Made by a program: the position numbers and the translations under genes. From assembly GCA_947367115.1 (NCBI GenBank), contig CANBCW010000008.1, positions 1 to 45,795 of the forward strand: a DNA stretch of 45,795 bases, written 5' to 3'. Below the pieces are notes generated by a model, which saw nothing but the letters and a program-made list of their open reading frames with translations, was not told where the DNA came from and did no database searches. The stretch is from an uncultured Clostridia bacterium (lineage in GTDB: Bacteria; Bacillota; Clostridia; Oscillospirales; Oscillospiraceae). This document shows positions 7,307 through 16,125 of this stretch, one piece after another; the stretch's first letter is position 1; every line of letters begins with the position of its first letter.

Positions 7307-8512
7307 ATGAAAAAAACACTCGCACTGATACTGGCGCTGATTATGCTCGTGAGCATGACCGCGTGCCGTACGACCATTGATCCGGCTCAGGCCAATAAGC
7401 TGACCGTCTGGCACGACAAGGAGGACGCGGTGATCGAAGCGCTGGAAAGCTATCTCAAGACTGCCGTTCCGGATGTGGAGATCGTGTTTGAGAAAAAGAC
7501 CAGCCTGACGGATTCCCTGAAGCTGGTGGGCAACGACCCCAGTGCTGCACCGGATCTGTTTATCTTCGCCCATGACAAGGTGGGCGTGTTCGCGGAAATG
7601 GGCATCCTTGCCCCGGTCAAGGATCTGCTTGCCGCTGACGCGCTGGAACACTATCTGCCAATGACGGTGGAGGCCGGTACTTATCAGGATACCCTGTATC
7701 AGCTCCCGCTGTACTTTGAGACGCTGTTGTTTATGTACAACCGCCGCTATATGCAGGATGATGAGGTGCCTGTTACCACTGATGGGCTGCTGGCGTATAT
7801 GCAGAAGAATACCGGCCGGGGGCGTTATGGCTTCGTGGAGCAGCACAGCACAGCCTATTATTCCGCCGCTTGGATCCATGGTTTTGGCGGCTCCATCATC
7901 GATGGTTCCGGTACGCCCTTCCCGGATGCGAAGGCTGTGAAGGACGCGCTGGAGTACCACCTGAAGTTCGTGGCTCTGATGCCCGGTGAAACCGAGTACA
8001 ATACGGTCAATACCTTGTTCCTGGAAGGAAAGGCGGATGCCACCATCGGCGGCCCGTGGATGGTGCCCTCTGCCAGAGCAGCGGAAATCAATCTCGGTAT
8101 CGCCGCCATGCCTACGGTGGATGCAACCGGCAAGGCACTGGCACCTTATTCCGGTGTGCAGGGCCTCCATGTTCTGAAATACGCCGCTGAACACAAGTCG
8201 GAAGCCGTAAAAAAGCTGTGCGCTGCCCTGACGGATCCGGCGATCGGCATTGATCTGGCGTTAGCCAGCGGCTGTGCCCCCGCGAATGCTCTGTGCTATG
8301 ACGACGAGCGGGTCAAAAATGATGAGCTGGTACAAGCCATGCGCGCCACCGCCGAGATCGCCGTACCCATGCCCAACATCCCTGAAATGGATGTCATGTG
8401 GACGGTGGTGGGAAATCTGCTGACGGATGTGAACCTTTCCGGAAAAGGCATCGACGACAGCTTTGATGCCGCTTTGAAGCAGGCAGAGCAGCTCATCGAT
8501 GCCATGAAGTAA
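7307..8512 (+). CDS. Maltodextrin ABC transporter substrate-binding lipoprotein
   Basis: A 401-residue extracellular binding protein of the MalE/cluster-1 type. The N-terminus is a lipoprotein signal with lipobox SMTAC (lipid Cys near residue 22). Typical elements are LTVWHDKEDAVIEAL after the linker, VPDVEIVFEKK, YQLPLYFETLLFMYNRR, and GGPWMVPSARAAEINLGIAAMP. It should capture malto-oligosaccharides outside the membrane and deliver them to the permease pair encoded directly downstream. The start at 7307 follows AGGAGG; the frame extends eight codons upstream without a comparable site. Substrate assignment rests on the neighbours (pullulanase, CBM26 protein, neopullulanase). Confidence 0.9.
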   Translation: MKKTLALILALIMLVSMTACRTTIDPAQANKLTVWHDKEDAVIEALESYLKTAVPDVEIVFEKKTSLTDSLKLVGNDPSAAPDLFIFAHDKVGVFAEMGILAPVKDLLAADALEHYLPMTVEAGTYQDTLYQLPLYFETLLFMYNRRYMQDDEVPVTTDGLLAYMQKNTGRGRYGFVEQHSTAYYSAAWIHGFGGSIIDGSGTPFPDAKAVKDALEYHLKFVALMPGETEYNTVNTLFLEGKADATIGGPWMVPSARAAEINLGIAAMPTVDATGKALAPYSGVQGLHVLKYAAEHKSEAVKKLCAALTDPAIGIDLALASGCAPANALCYDDERVKNDELVQAMRATAEIAVPMPNIPEMDVMWTVVGNLLTDVNLSGKGIDDSFDAALKQAEQLIDAMK

Positions 8513-8522
8513 GGATACGCCT

Positions 8523-9416
8523 ATGAAAAACCGCAAAAAAGATACGCTTCTGTCCTACCTTTGGTCAACGCCGTCGCTCATACTGATCGCCCTGATGGTA
8601 GTGTTCCCGATTCTTTACACCGGGTATATCTCGCTGACCAATATGAATGTGTACCACTGGTTCGATTTTACCATCGTGGGAATGGAGAACTATATCCGGG
8701 CGCTGTTTGTATTCGATTCCGGCTTTCTGTCTGCCCTGATTGCCACGGTTATTTGGACGGCAGTGAATATGGTGCTGCAGCTGATCATTGCCTTTGTGCT
8801 GGTGACGCTGCTGAATGTGCAGAAGCTGAAGCTGAGAAAGCTCTATAAGACCCTGCTCATGTTCCCTTGGGCGATGCCGGGATATGTGTCGATTCTGCTG
8901 TGGAAGACCGGTATGTTCAACACCCAGTTTGGCCTGCTGAATCAGTGGATGGAAAAGCTGGGGCAGGATGCCGTCCGCTGGCTGAGCAGTGACGTTTCGG
9001 CCTTTATCTGCTGTACGGTCGTCAACCTGTGGCTGGCGCTGCCTTTTATGATTATGATTATGGACGGTGCTATGCAAAGCATTGACCGCAGCTACTACGA
9101 AAGCGCGCTCCTGGACGGTGCAAGCTGGCTGGATCGTACCCGGTACATCACCGTTCCGGCCATCACACCGATCATTGCTCCCGCGGTGATCATTACCGTT
9201 TTTACGACCTTCAAGCAGTTTGATGTGGTGTATCTGCTGACGCAGCAGGCAGGAGCCAAGACCGGTTCCGGATTCCACACCATATTGACCTATGCCTATG
9301 AAAACGCCTTTATCACTAATAACTATGGCTACAGTTCCGCAATCTCCATCATTATTTTTATTCTGCTGCTGGTGTTCTCCGCCCGGTACCAGATGAGGGA
9401 GGAGCGTGACCGATGA
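8523..9416 (+). CDS. Maltodextrin ABC transporter permease (MalF-like)
   Basis: A 297-residue inner-membrane permease with six predicted helices, as is usual for Gram-positive sugar permeases and shorter than enterobacterial MalF. The EAA loop that contacts the ATPase is visible as YYESALLDGASWLDRTRYITVP near residues 196-217. It pairs with the next gene, whose start overlaps its stop by 4 nt. The binding-protein gene lies 10 nt upstream. No ATPase gene is present in the operon, so a shared MsmX/UgpC-type ATPase encoded elsewhere is expected. Confidence 0.92.
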   Translation: MKNRKKDTLLSYLWSTPSLILIALMVVFPILYTGYISLTNMNVYHWFDFTIVGMENYIRALFVFDSGFLSALIATVIWTAVNMVLQLIIAFVLVTLLNVQKLKLRKLYKTLLMFPWAMPGYVSILLWKTGMFNTQFGLLNQWMEKLGQDAVRWLSSDVSAFICCTVVNLWLALPFMIMIMDGAMQSIDRSYYESALLDGASWLDRTRYITVPAITPIIAPAVIITVFTTFKQFDVVYLLTQQAGAKTGSGFHTILTYAYENAFITNNYGYSSAISIIIFILLLVFSARYQMREERDR

Positions 9417-10255
9417 GCAAGAAACTGAAAGAGGGCATTGGACTGACGGCGCTGAATATCTTTTTTATTGTCCTCTGCTTTGTGACATTGATCCCTATTC
9501 TGTATGCCGTCAGTGTGTCGCTCAATGGGCAGAACAGTCTGCTCAGCTCCGATTTTTCCTTTATTCCAAAAGACTTCACGCTGGATCATTATAAGGAAGT
9601 CATTTTCGGCGAGGACATTTTGACATGGTTCTGCAATACAGTGTTTCTCGCGGCGGTGACGGTATCCCTGTCGCTGATCTTTGCTGTGCCGGCGGCCTAC
9701 TGCTTTTCCCGGCGGCACTTCCCCGGCAGAAAAGCGATTCTCAAGTGTCTGGTGCTGCTCAATTCCTTCCCGGCCATCCTGTCCATGTTTGCAATCTACC
9801 GGCTCCTGCGACCCATGGGGCTGGTCAATACCCGGGTGGGACTGATCCTGGTCTATACCGGCACCATGGCGGTGTTCAGCCTGTGGAATACCAAGGGCTA
9901 TTTCGACACGATTCCCACGGAGATCGAAGAAGCCGCCCGGATGGACGGTGCCACGGATCTGCAGGTGGTTCTGCGCATCGTTCTGCCGCTGGCAAAACCT
10001 AGCATCATTACAACGGCTTTGCAGGTGCTGATCTATGTGTGGAACGAGTATATCTACGCTACCACCTTTATGACCGGTGAGGATAAGTATACGCTGGCGG
10101 CAGGGCTGAACGCGCTGCAGGCCACGGAGATGACCGGAAGCTGGCCTGTCTTTGCCGCCGCATCCATTACCGTGTCCCTGCCGGTGCTGGTCATCTTCTT
10201 TATGTGCCAGAAGTATATGACTTCCGGTCTGACGGCGGGAGGTGTGAAGGGATGA
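9413..10255 (+). CDS. Maltodextrin ABC transporter permease (MalG-like)
   Basis: A 280-residue partner permease with six membrane segments and a clear EAA motif, EIEEAARMDGATDLQVVLRI, near residues 173-192, followed by LPLAKPSI. It carries the carbohydrate permease family ending (LTAGGVKG), which is common in MalG/CUT1 proteins. Translation is coupled to both neighbours: 4 nt overlaps with the MalF-like gene upstream and the neopullulanase gene downstream. Confidence 0.92.
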   Translation: MSKKLKEGIGLTALNIFFIVLCFVTLIPILYAVSVSLNGQNSLLSSDFSFIPKDFTLDHYKEVIFGEDILTWFCNTVFLAAVTVSLSLIFAVPAAYCFSRRHFPGRKAILKCLVLLNSFPAILSMFAIYRLLRPMGLVNTRVGLILVYTGTMAVFSLWNTKGYFDTIPTEIEEAARMDGATDLQVVLRIVLPLAKPSIITTALQVLIYVWNEYIYATTFMTGEDKYTLAAGLNALQATEMTGSWPVFAAASITVSLPVLVIFFMCQKYMTSGLTAGGVKG

Positions 10256-11964
10256 AGCTGGACGCGGTTCTGCATATCCCCATGTCCCAATACTGCTTTG
10301 GACTGGATGAGAACACCATTGTTTACCGTCTGCGCTGTGCCTGTGGAGACCTGAAAACTGTGACCCTTCATTATGGCGACACCGCCTGCCGGGTGACGCC
10401 CATCCTCTTCACGCCTGTGCCTATGGAAAAGGTGGCAAGCGATCTGCTCCATGATTACTGGCAGGCCGTTGTCCGCAGTCCGTACGATCGGGTATACTAT
10501 TATTTTGAGCTGGATGACGGTGATGATGCATTGCTGTATTATGGTGATGTATTCACGCACCGTCTGGTCGACGACCGCTCCCAGTATTTCAAGCTGCCCA
10601 TCAACCACCGGGCGGATATTGCTAATGTGCCGGATTGGGTTCATGACGCGGTGGTCTACAACATCTTCCCTGACAGCTTTGCCACATCGCACAGGCATAT
10701 TTCCGGGAAACCTGCCGCACTGGAGCATAACGGTCAGACCGTCAAGGGAAAGCTGGGCGGTACCCTCCGGGGAATTGCCGAGAATGTGGACTACCTGAAA
10801 GATCTGGGGGTTAACTGCGTTTATCTGAACCCGATTTTCGCGGCAGGGGAGTACCACAAGTATGACCTGCTGGACTATTTCCACGTTGATCCCTGCTTCG
10901 GCGGCGATGATGCCTTCCGGGAACTGGTGGCTGCACTCCACGAAAATGGGATCCGCATCCTGATTGACGGTGTCTTCAACCACTGCGGATGGTATTTCTT
11001 CGCGTTTGATGATGTGGTGCGCAATCAGGAAAAGTCCAAATACCGGGATTGGTTTTACCGTTTGGAATTTCCGGTGGAACGTCCGGAAACGACGGAGGCG
11101 TACCCGACCTATGCCTGCTTTGCCTACGAGCGGATGATGCCTAAGCTGAACACCGCCAACCCGGAGGTTCGGGAATATTTTTGCCGGGTGGGGGAGTATT
11201 GGATCAAAGAATTTGGCATTGACGGCTGGCGGCTGGATGTCGCCAGCGAAGTGGATGACGGCTTCTGGCGGGCGTTCCGTCAAAGAGTAAAGGCGGCCAA
11301 CCCGGAGGCACTGCTCATCGGAGAGGTCTGGGAGAGCGCTGGGCATTGGCTCAGCGGCGATATGTTTGACTCTGCCATGAATTATGATTTCCGCAAGCAT
11401 TGCAATTTGTTTTTCGCGGAGGGCAGGATCGGCGCGACTGATTTTTCCGGGCGGATCACCAATATGCTCATGCGCTATAAGCTGCAGGCGCTTCCGGCGC
11501 AGCTCAATCTGCTAGACAGCCACGATGTGAGCCGCTTTCTGTCACTCTGCGGTGGTGACCGGGCACGTTACCGGCTGGCGATTCTGTTTATGATGACCTT
11601 CGTGGGCATGCCTACGGTGTTCTATGGTGATGAACTGGGGATCCGGGGAATGTTGGAGGACGAATACCGCCATCCAATGCGCTGGAAGGACGGCGATCAG
11701 ACGCTGTATGGCTTCTTTAAAGAAGCGATTGCCATGCGCCACGATCTTCTTCCTCTGCGCCGGGGAGATTTCCGTATGGTTTGTGCCGATAACGGTCTGC
11801 TGGTGTTTACCAGGCGCTGGGAACACCAGACCGTTACGGTCTGCATTAACCGTGGCTCCGGCCTTGCCCGGCTTCCGGAAATCACCGGTGCGGTCTATTG
11901 GGCAGAGGGTTTGGAAAATCATTTCCTCAATGAAAACGGCTTTGCGGTTTTTTCCTTCCTGTAA
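10252..11964 (+). CDS. Cytoplasmic neopullulanase / cyclomaltodextrinase (GH13_20-like)
   Basis: A 570-residue enzyme without a signal peptide. It has an N-terminal CBM34-type beta domain (about 1-120, including VYYYFELDDGDD), a linker helix that begins at the family-typical PDWVHDAVVYNIFPDSF, then the GH13 barrel. Region I is DGVFNHCG, region II GWRLDVASEV (nucleophile D329), region III IGEVWE (E358) and region IV LDSHDVSRF (D425). This class hydrolyses cyclodextrins, pullulan or malto-oligosaccharides inside the cell. The start at 10252 overlaps the MalG-like stop by 4 nt and has GGGAGGTG upstream. The longer frame from 10204 lies within the permease gene and is rejected. Confidence 0.9.
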   Translation: MKLDAVLHIPMSQYCFGLDENTIVYRLRCACGDLKTVTLHYGDTACRVTPILFTPVPMEKVASDLLHDYWQAVVRSPYDRVYYYFELDDGDDALLYYGDVFTHRLVDDRSQYFKLPINHRADIANVPDWVHDAVVYNIFPDSFATSHRHISGKPAALEHNGQTVKGKLGGTLRGIAENVDYLKDLGVNCVYLNPIFAAGEYHKYDLLDYFHVDPCFGGDDAFRELVAALHENGIRILIDGVFNHCGWYFFAFDDVVRNQEKSKYRDWFYRLEFPVERPETTEAYPTYACFAYERMMPKLNTANPEVREYFCRVGEYWIKEFGIDGWRLDVASEVDDGFWRAFRQRVKAANPEALLIGEVWESAGHWLSGDMFDSAMNYDFRKHCNLFFAEGRIGATDFSGRITNMLMRYKLQALPAQLNLLDSHDVSRFLSLCGGDRARYRLAILFMMTFVGMPTVFYGDELGIRGMLEDEYRHPMRWKDGDQTLYGFFKEAIAMRHDLLPLRRGDFRMVCADNGLLVFTRRWEHQTVTVCINRGSGLARLPEITGAVYWAEGLENHFLNENGFAVFSFL

Positions 11965-11971
11965 GCCGAAA

Positions 11972-12008
11972 AGATATCCCCCGACCCTGTAAAAGTCGGG
12001 GGATATCT
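11972..12008 (+). terminator. Hairpin after the maltodextrin operon
   Basis: A perfect 14 bp stem (11972-11985 with 11995-12008) and a 9 nt loop, but no T run. It may terminate weakly or process the operon mRNA. Its right arm lies inside the spacer of the putative lacI-type gene promoter. Confidence 0.5.
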
Positions 12009-12016
12009 GCTATAAT
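11988..12016 (+). promoter_or_regulatory. Putative promoter of the LacI-family regulator gene
   Basis: A perfect TATAAT at 12011-12016, 17 bp after a poor -35 (TGTAAA, 11988-11993). The regulator start lies 33 bp downstream. Confidence 0.5.
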
Positions 12017-12048
12017 CAGTAAAAAGAAAAATGAAAGGGGTGCAGACC

Positions 12049-13062
12049 ATGCGCGTTACCATGCGGGATGTGGCAAAGGCCGCGGGAGTCTCAGTGTCCA
12101 CCGTATCCAAGGTGGTCAATGATCATTACAGTATTTCCCGGGAAACGGCACAGAGAGTGCATGCGGTCATGCGAGAACTGAACTACTATCCCAATGCCCG
12201 AGCCCAGAGCTTCGCCCGCGGCACCACAAAAACGGTTCTGCTGCTGGCAGGCATGGCACCCAATACGGCGTTTAATAACCCGCACATGTTTGAGATCGTG
12301 GCGGGGCTGGAGGAAACGCTCCGTAAACGAGGCTACCGGCTGGTGCTTCAGGGGACAGATGCCACATCTGCCTGCGGAGTGGCGCAGGAGGTCATTTCGC
12401 GGCAGAGCGTGGACGCTATCGCTGTCCATGTGGGTATCATGTCCCATCCGCTGTCCGCCCTGCTGACAAAGACACAATTTCCGCATATTGTTTTGGGAAT
12501 GCCCAATTTCGACAGTCAGGTCTGCTGGATCGATAACAACAACACCTACTCCGGCTCCATGGCGGCAGCCTATCTGACCGCGCAGGGGTACCGGAATATT
12601 GCCTTTATCGGCGGGCAGTATTATGATCTTGGCTCCACGCATCGGCTGGAGGGAGTGAAGCAAGGATTGGCCGGGGCGGGAATCCGGCTGGCGGAGCAGC
12701 ATATCTGGCTGGGGGAGTCTACCCGGGCCGACGGCTACCGCATGACCGGGGAGCTGCTGGAGCAGAGGCCTCTGCCCGACGCTATTCTCTGCGCCAACAA
12801 CTATATCGCTTTGGGCTGTGTGGATGCCCTGCGGGATCATGGCCTGCGCATCCCGCAGGATATGGGCATTATGACCTTTGACGATTATCCCTTTTCCCGG
12901 ATTGTTGAGCCGCAGCTGACGGTTGTGGATATCAATGTCCGCGCCATGGGCTCTCAGGCGGCGAAGCTGCTGCTGGATATCATCCGCCATCCCAATATGC
13001 AGGTGCAGACCTATGTCACCACCTCCAGCGTCATCGAACGTCAGTCTACCCGGCAAAAGTGA
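12049..13062 (+). CDS. LacI family transcriptional regulator, probable maltodextrin regulator
   Basis: A 337-residue LacI/GalR-type protein. The N-terminal helix-turn-helix and hinge (VTMRDVAKAAGVSVSTVSKV, then NYYPNARAQSFARG) are followed by a periplasmic-binding-protein-like sensor domain (about 60-335) with FPHIVLGMPN, GYRNIAFIGG, DAILCANNYIALG and DMGIMTFDDYPFSRI. It sits directly downstream of the starch/maltodextrin operon, and two LacI-type operators lie in front of pulA and the CBM26 gene, so it most likely controls this locus in response to a maltose-type ligand. The start at 12049 is preceded by AAAGGGG at 8 nt; an upstream ATG at 12031 lacks a ribosome site. Confidence 0.9.
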   Translation: MRVTMRDVAKAAGVSVSTVSKVVNDHYSISRETAQRVHAVMRELNYYPNARAQSFARGTTKTVLLLAGMAPNTAFNNPHMFEIVAGLEETLRKRGYRLVLQGTDATSACGVAQEVISRQSVDAIAVHVGIMSHPLSALLTKTQFPHIVLGMPNFDSQVCWIDNNNTYSGSMAAAYLTAQGYRNIAFIGGQYYDLGSTHRLEGVKQGLAGAGIRLAEQHIWLGESTRADGYRMTGELLEQRPLPDAILCANNYIALGCVDALRDHGLRIPQDMGIMTFDDYPFSRIVEPQLTVVDINVRAMGSQAAKLLLDIIRHPNMQVQTYVTTSSVIERQSTRQK

Positions 13063-13179
13063 CCGCATTTATGGAAAGTTACATATAAAATCAGCCCCTC
13101 ATCTGCTCTAAAACTGCTGCGCATATGACAATACCCACAAAAAATATATAGATTTTTGCAATAATATGTCAAAAGGCAC

Positions 13180-13208
13180 TTGCAAAATGCGCAAAAGGTA
13201 TGTATAAT
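13180..13208 (+). promoter_or_regulatory. Promoter of the PucR/CdaR-like regulator gene
   Basis: TTGCAA (13180-13185), 17 bp, TATAAT (13203-13208). The spacer contains AATGCGCA (13186-13193), which recurs downstream of the -10 box. Confidence 0.8.
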
Positions 13209-13225
13209 GATAGAGCAATTTTGTG

Positions 13226-13237
13226 AAATGCGCATTT
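13226..13237. promoter_or_regulatory. Palindromic operator candidate AAATGCGCATTT
   Basis: A 12 bp perfect palindrome in the 5' leader. Its core AATGCGCA also occurs at 13186-13193, 41 bp upstream (about four helical turns), so one regulator dimer-of-dimers could bind both and close the promoter. Confidence 0.5.
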
Positions 13238-13265
13238 ATGCATTTTTATGAGGGAGGACCTAAAA

Positions 13266-14354
13266 ATGTCCAACAGTGTTTTTCAGAGCGTCATGGTTCA
13301 GTTAAAAGATGTAGCAGACCGTGTGTTCGGCGTGATCGATACCGAGGGCTGCGTGGTTTCCTGCACGGATATGTCTATGCTGGGTGAGCGTTGGGCGGAC
13401 GCGGCACTGAAGGTTGCGAACTCTTCCGAGGGCATGGTGACCTTTGGACAGAAAACGTTCAAGGCCATCGTCAACAGCTCCAATTTCTTTGAGTACGCTG
13501 TGTTCTGCAGCGGTGATGATGAGATCGCCCGCGGCTACTGCACCATGGCTTATGTGGCACTGAACGATGCCAAGGTGTTCTATGAGGAGAAGCATGATCG
13601 CGGCACCTTCGTGAAGAACATCATCATGGACAATATCCTGCCCGGTGATATTTACATCCGTGCCAAGGAACTGCATTTCTCCACTGACGCGCCCCGTGCC
13701 GTTTTCCTGGTTCGCCAGGTCGGACATGGCGACGTGGCTACTGTGGATGTGCTGTCCGGCATGTTCCCCGACAAGCTGCAGGATTTCGTTCTGAGCATCA
13801 ATGAGACGGATATCGCTGTGGTCAAGCAGATCACCCCCTCCACCACGGAAGAAGATCTGGATAAGATGGCCCGCAATGTCGAGGATACCCTGAAAAACGA
13901 GCTGTTCATCAAGACGGTCATCGGCATCGGCACCATCGCTGAGCATCTGCGTGAGCTGGCTGATTCGTATAAGGAAGCCCAGACTGCCATTGATGTGGGT
14001 AAGGTATTTGATACCGAGAAGAGCATCATCAATTATGAGAACCTGGGTATTGGCCGCCTGATCTACCAGCTGCCCACTACCCTGTGCGAGATTTTCCTGA
14101 GTGAAGTATTCAAGAAGAATTCTATCGACAGTCTGGATCAGGAGACGCTGTTCACCATCAACAAGTTCTTTGAGAACAACCTGAACGTTTCCGAGACCTC
14201 CCGGAAGCTGTTTGTCCACCGCAATACGCTGGTCTACCGTCTGGAGAAGATCAAGAAGCTCACCGGCCTTGATCTGCGCCAGTTCGATCATGCCATTGTT
14301 TTCAAGGTGGCGCTGATGGTTCGTAAGTACCTGTCCAGCCGCGAGACCCGGTAA
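13266..14354 (+). CDS. PucR/CdaR family helix-turn-helix regulator
   Basis: A 362-residue protein. The C-terminal HTH_30-type domain is clear at about 290-355 (NNLNVSETSRKLFVHRNTLV, then YRLEKIKKLTGLDLR), as in PucR and CdaR sugar-acid or purine regulators. A middle region at about 120-280 resembles the CdaR GGDEF-like domain (TVIGIGTIAEHLRELADSYKE). The N-terminal 100 residues look like a small sensor domain (VIDTEGCVVSC). The start at 13266 has GGGAGG upstream; the 13248 alternative is within that leader. It precedes ftsE and has its own promoter and terminator. Possible autoregulation through the AATGCGCA repeats is inference, and the ligand is unknown. Confidence 0.85.
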   Translation: MSNSVFQSVMVQLKDVADRVFGVIDTEGCVVSCTDMSMLGERWADAALKVANSSEGMVTFGQKTFKAIVNSSNFFEYAVFCSGDDEIARGYCTMAYVALNDAKVFYEEKHDRGTFVKNIIMDNILPGDIYIRAKELHFSTDAPRAVFLVRQVGHGDVATVDVLSGMFPDKLQDFVLSINETDIAVVKQITPSTTEEDLDKMARNVEDTLKNELFIKTVIGIGTIAEHLRELADSYKEAQTAIDVGKVFDTEKSIINYENLGIGRLIYQLPTTLCEIFLSEVFKKNSIDSLDQETLFTINKFFENNLNVSETSRKLFVHRNTLVYRLEKIKKLTGLDLRQFDHAIVFKVALMVRKYLSSRETR

Positions 14355-14371
14355 TTTGATTGGAATATCTA

Positions 14372-14401
14372 ATGGGCGTGCCGCAGGCACGCCCATTTTT
14401 G
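14372..14401 (+). terminator. Rho-independent terminator after the PucR-like gene
   Basis: An 11 bp GC-rich stem (14372-14382 with 14386-14396), loop GCA, and a T run. Confidence 0.85.
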
Positions 14402-14473
14402 TAACCTTTTTCAGCTGAAATCTGGTAAATGTTGCCCAATGCCGCAAATTCACAAATTATTCATGTATTCCGA

Positions 14474-14502
14474 TTGACATAAAATTGCCTGTGTGTTACA
14501 AT
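14474..14502 (+). promoter_or_regulatory. Promoter of the ftsEX operon
   Basis: Consensus TTGACA (14474-14479), 17 bp, TACAAT (14497-14502). Confidence 0.85.
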
Positions 14503-14531
14503 TTGGTTACACTATGGATGGAGAAAGAGCC

Positions 14532-15221
14532 ATGATAGAATTTAACAATGTAACAAAAAAATACTCCGTGGGTACTCAGGCACTGAAGGGTGTTTCCATG
14601 CAGATCGAGGACGGCGAATTCTGTTTCCTGGTCGGCCCCTCCGGTTCCGGTAAGTCCACGATCATTAAGCTGATCACCGGAGAGTTGAAGCCGACCTCCG
14701 GCTCTGTTCATGTCAACGGCTATTCCCTGGAGCGGATTCGCAAACGGGAGATTCCGTATCTGCGCCGAACGGTGGGAGTCGTGTTCCAGGATTTCCGCCT
14801 GATCGACAATATGACGGTTTACGATAATGTGGCCTTCGCCATGCGTGTTGTGGGTGCCAAAAATCAGGAGATCAAGGATCGTGTTCCCTACGTTCTGGAT
14901 CTGGTGGGGCTGGAAACTAAGAGCCGCCGTCATCCGAGCGAACTGTCCGGCGGTGAGCAGCAGCGTCTGGCCATTGCCCGCGCTCTGGTGAACAACCCTT
15001 CCACCATCATCGCCGACGAGCCCACCGGCAATCTGGATCCGGCGCGTTCTTTTGAGATTATGACACTGCTGCAGGAGATCAATAATCTGGGTACGACCAT
15101 GCTGGTGGTCACCCATGAAAAGGATCTTGTGGAGCAGTTCACCAACCGGGTCATCACCATTAACGATGGTCTGATCAGCAGCGACAGAATGGACGGACAT
15201 TACGAATATGAAAATCAATAA
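14532..15221 (+). CDS. ftsE: Cell division ATP-binding protein FtsE
   Basis: A 229-residue ABC ATPase, the usual FtsE length. Walker A is GPSGSGKST (about 35-43), the Q-loop lies in VGVVFQDFRL, the signature is LSGGEQQR, Walker B is TIIADEPTGNLD and the H-loop is VVTHEKD. With FtsX it forms the complex that couples ATP hydrolysis at the division site to activation of an extracytoplasmic peptidoglycan hydrolase. The start at 14532 has GGAGAAAG in front; longer frames begin inside the promoter. It overlaps ftsX by 14 nt. Confidence 0.95.
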   Translation: MIEFNNVTKKYSVGTQALKGVSMQIEDGEFCFLVGPSGSGKSTIIKLITGELKPTSGSVHVNGYSLERIRKREIPYLRRTVGVVFQDFRLIDNMTVYDNVAFAMRVVGAKNQEIKDRVPYVLDLVGLETKSRRHPSELSGGEQQRLAIARALVNNPSTIIADEPTGNLDPARSFEIMTLLQEINNLGTTMLVVTHEKDLVEQFTNRVITINDGLISSDRMDGHYEYENQ

Positions 15222-16095
15222 TCTTGGATATTTGCTCAAAGAGGGCTTCCGTGGCATTTTCCTCCACGGCTTTATGTCCTTTGCTGCCATCTTTGTAACG
15301 GTGGCATGTCTGCTGATCGTAGGCAGCTTTTCCGTCCTGATGTACAATGTGAACATCATGGTGGAGGAATTGAATCAAACCAATGAGGTCATGGTCTATA
15401 TTGATGAGACGCTCTCCGAATCCGATGCCAGAAGCATTGGTACGAAAATCAATCTGATCGAAAACGTCCAGATGTCCACCTTCAAGAACCGCGAACAGGC
15501 GTTGGAGGAATTTATTGCGGATCATCAGGGGGATGAGGCGTTCAACGGCGTGGAGGCTGAGGATCTGCGCCACCGTTTTGTCGTCACACTGATGGACAAC
15601 AGTCAGATGGAGAAAACGGTCGCTGAAATCAATCAGATCGAGGGTGTGGCAAAGATCACGGCCGCCTATGAACTGGCAGAAGGCTTTTCCACGCTGCAGA
15701 AGATTTTGCAGATCGTGTCGATCATTGTCATTGCCGGACTGTTGGTGGTGTCTTTGGTGATCATCTCCAACACCGTTAAGATTTCCGTGTATGACCGCCG
15801 GGACGAGATCGCGATTATGAAAATGGTGGGTGCTACCAATGGCTTCATCCGCCTGCCGTTTGTGGTAGAGGGCTTTTCCTTGGGCATGCTGGGTGCCAGC
15901 ATTGCGTTTGGCTTGGAGTGGCTGCTGTATGATGTGCTGGTGAAACAGATCGAAACCATGGACTCCCTGCAGATGTTCCAGTTCGTTCCTTTCCAGCAGC
16001 TCCTGATTCCGATGATTGCTACCTTCGCCGCAACAGGTTTCTTTGTGGGTGTTCTGGGAAGCTGGAGTTCGATCCGCAAGTTTATGAATGTTTAA
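15208..16095 (+). CDS. ftsX: Cell division protein FtsX
   Basis: A 295-residue membrane partner of FtsE with four transmembrane segments: TM1 at about 22-45, a large extracellular loop (about 50-165), then three helices, the first of them about 165-190 (LQIVSIIVIAGLLVVSLVII). The conserved cytoplasmic stretch RRDEIAIMKMVGATNGFIRLP is typical of FtsX. The outer loop would contact the M23/PcsB-type protein encoded next. Confidence 0.95.
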   Translation: MKINNLGYLLKEGFRGIFLHGFMSFAAIFVTVACLLIVGSFSVLMYNVNIMVEELNQTNEVMVYIDETLSESDARSIGTKINLIENVQMSTFKNREQALEEFIADHQGDEAFNGVEAEDLRHRFVVTLMDNSQMEKTVAEINQIEGVAKITAAYELAEGFSTLQKILQIVSIIVIAGLLVVSLVIISNTVKISVYDRRDEIAIMKMVGATNGFIRLPFVVEGFSLGMLGASIAFGLEWLLYDVLVKQIETMDSLQMFQFVPFQQLLIPMIATFAATGFFVGVLGSWSSIRKFMNV

Positions 16096-16125
16096 AGTTG
16101 GCTATGTTAATGTAAAGGAGTAACC

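Noticed and set aside
12031..12048. Upstream ATG of the LacI-family gene at 12031
   Set aside because: There is no Shine-Dalgarno sequence before it; AAAGGGG is placed properly for 12049.
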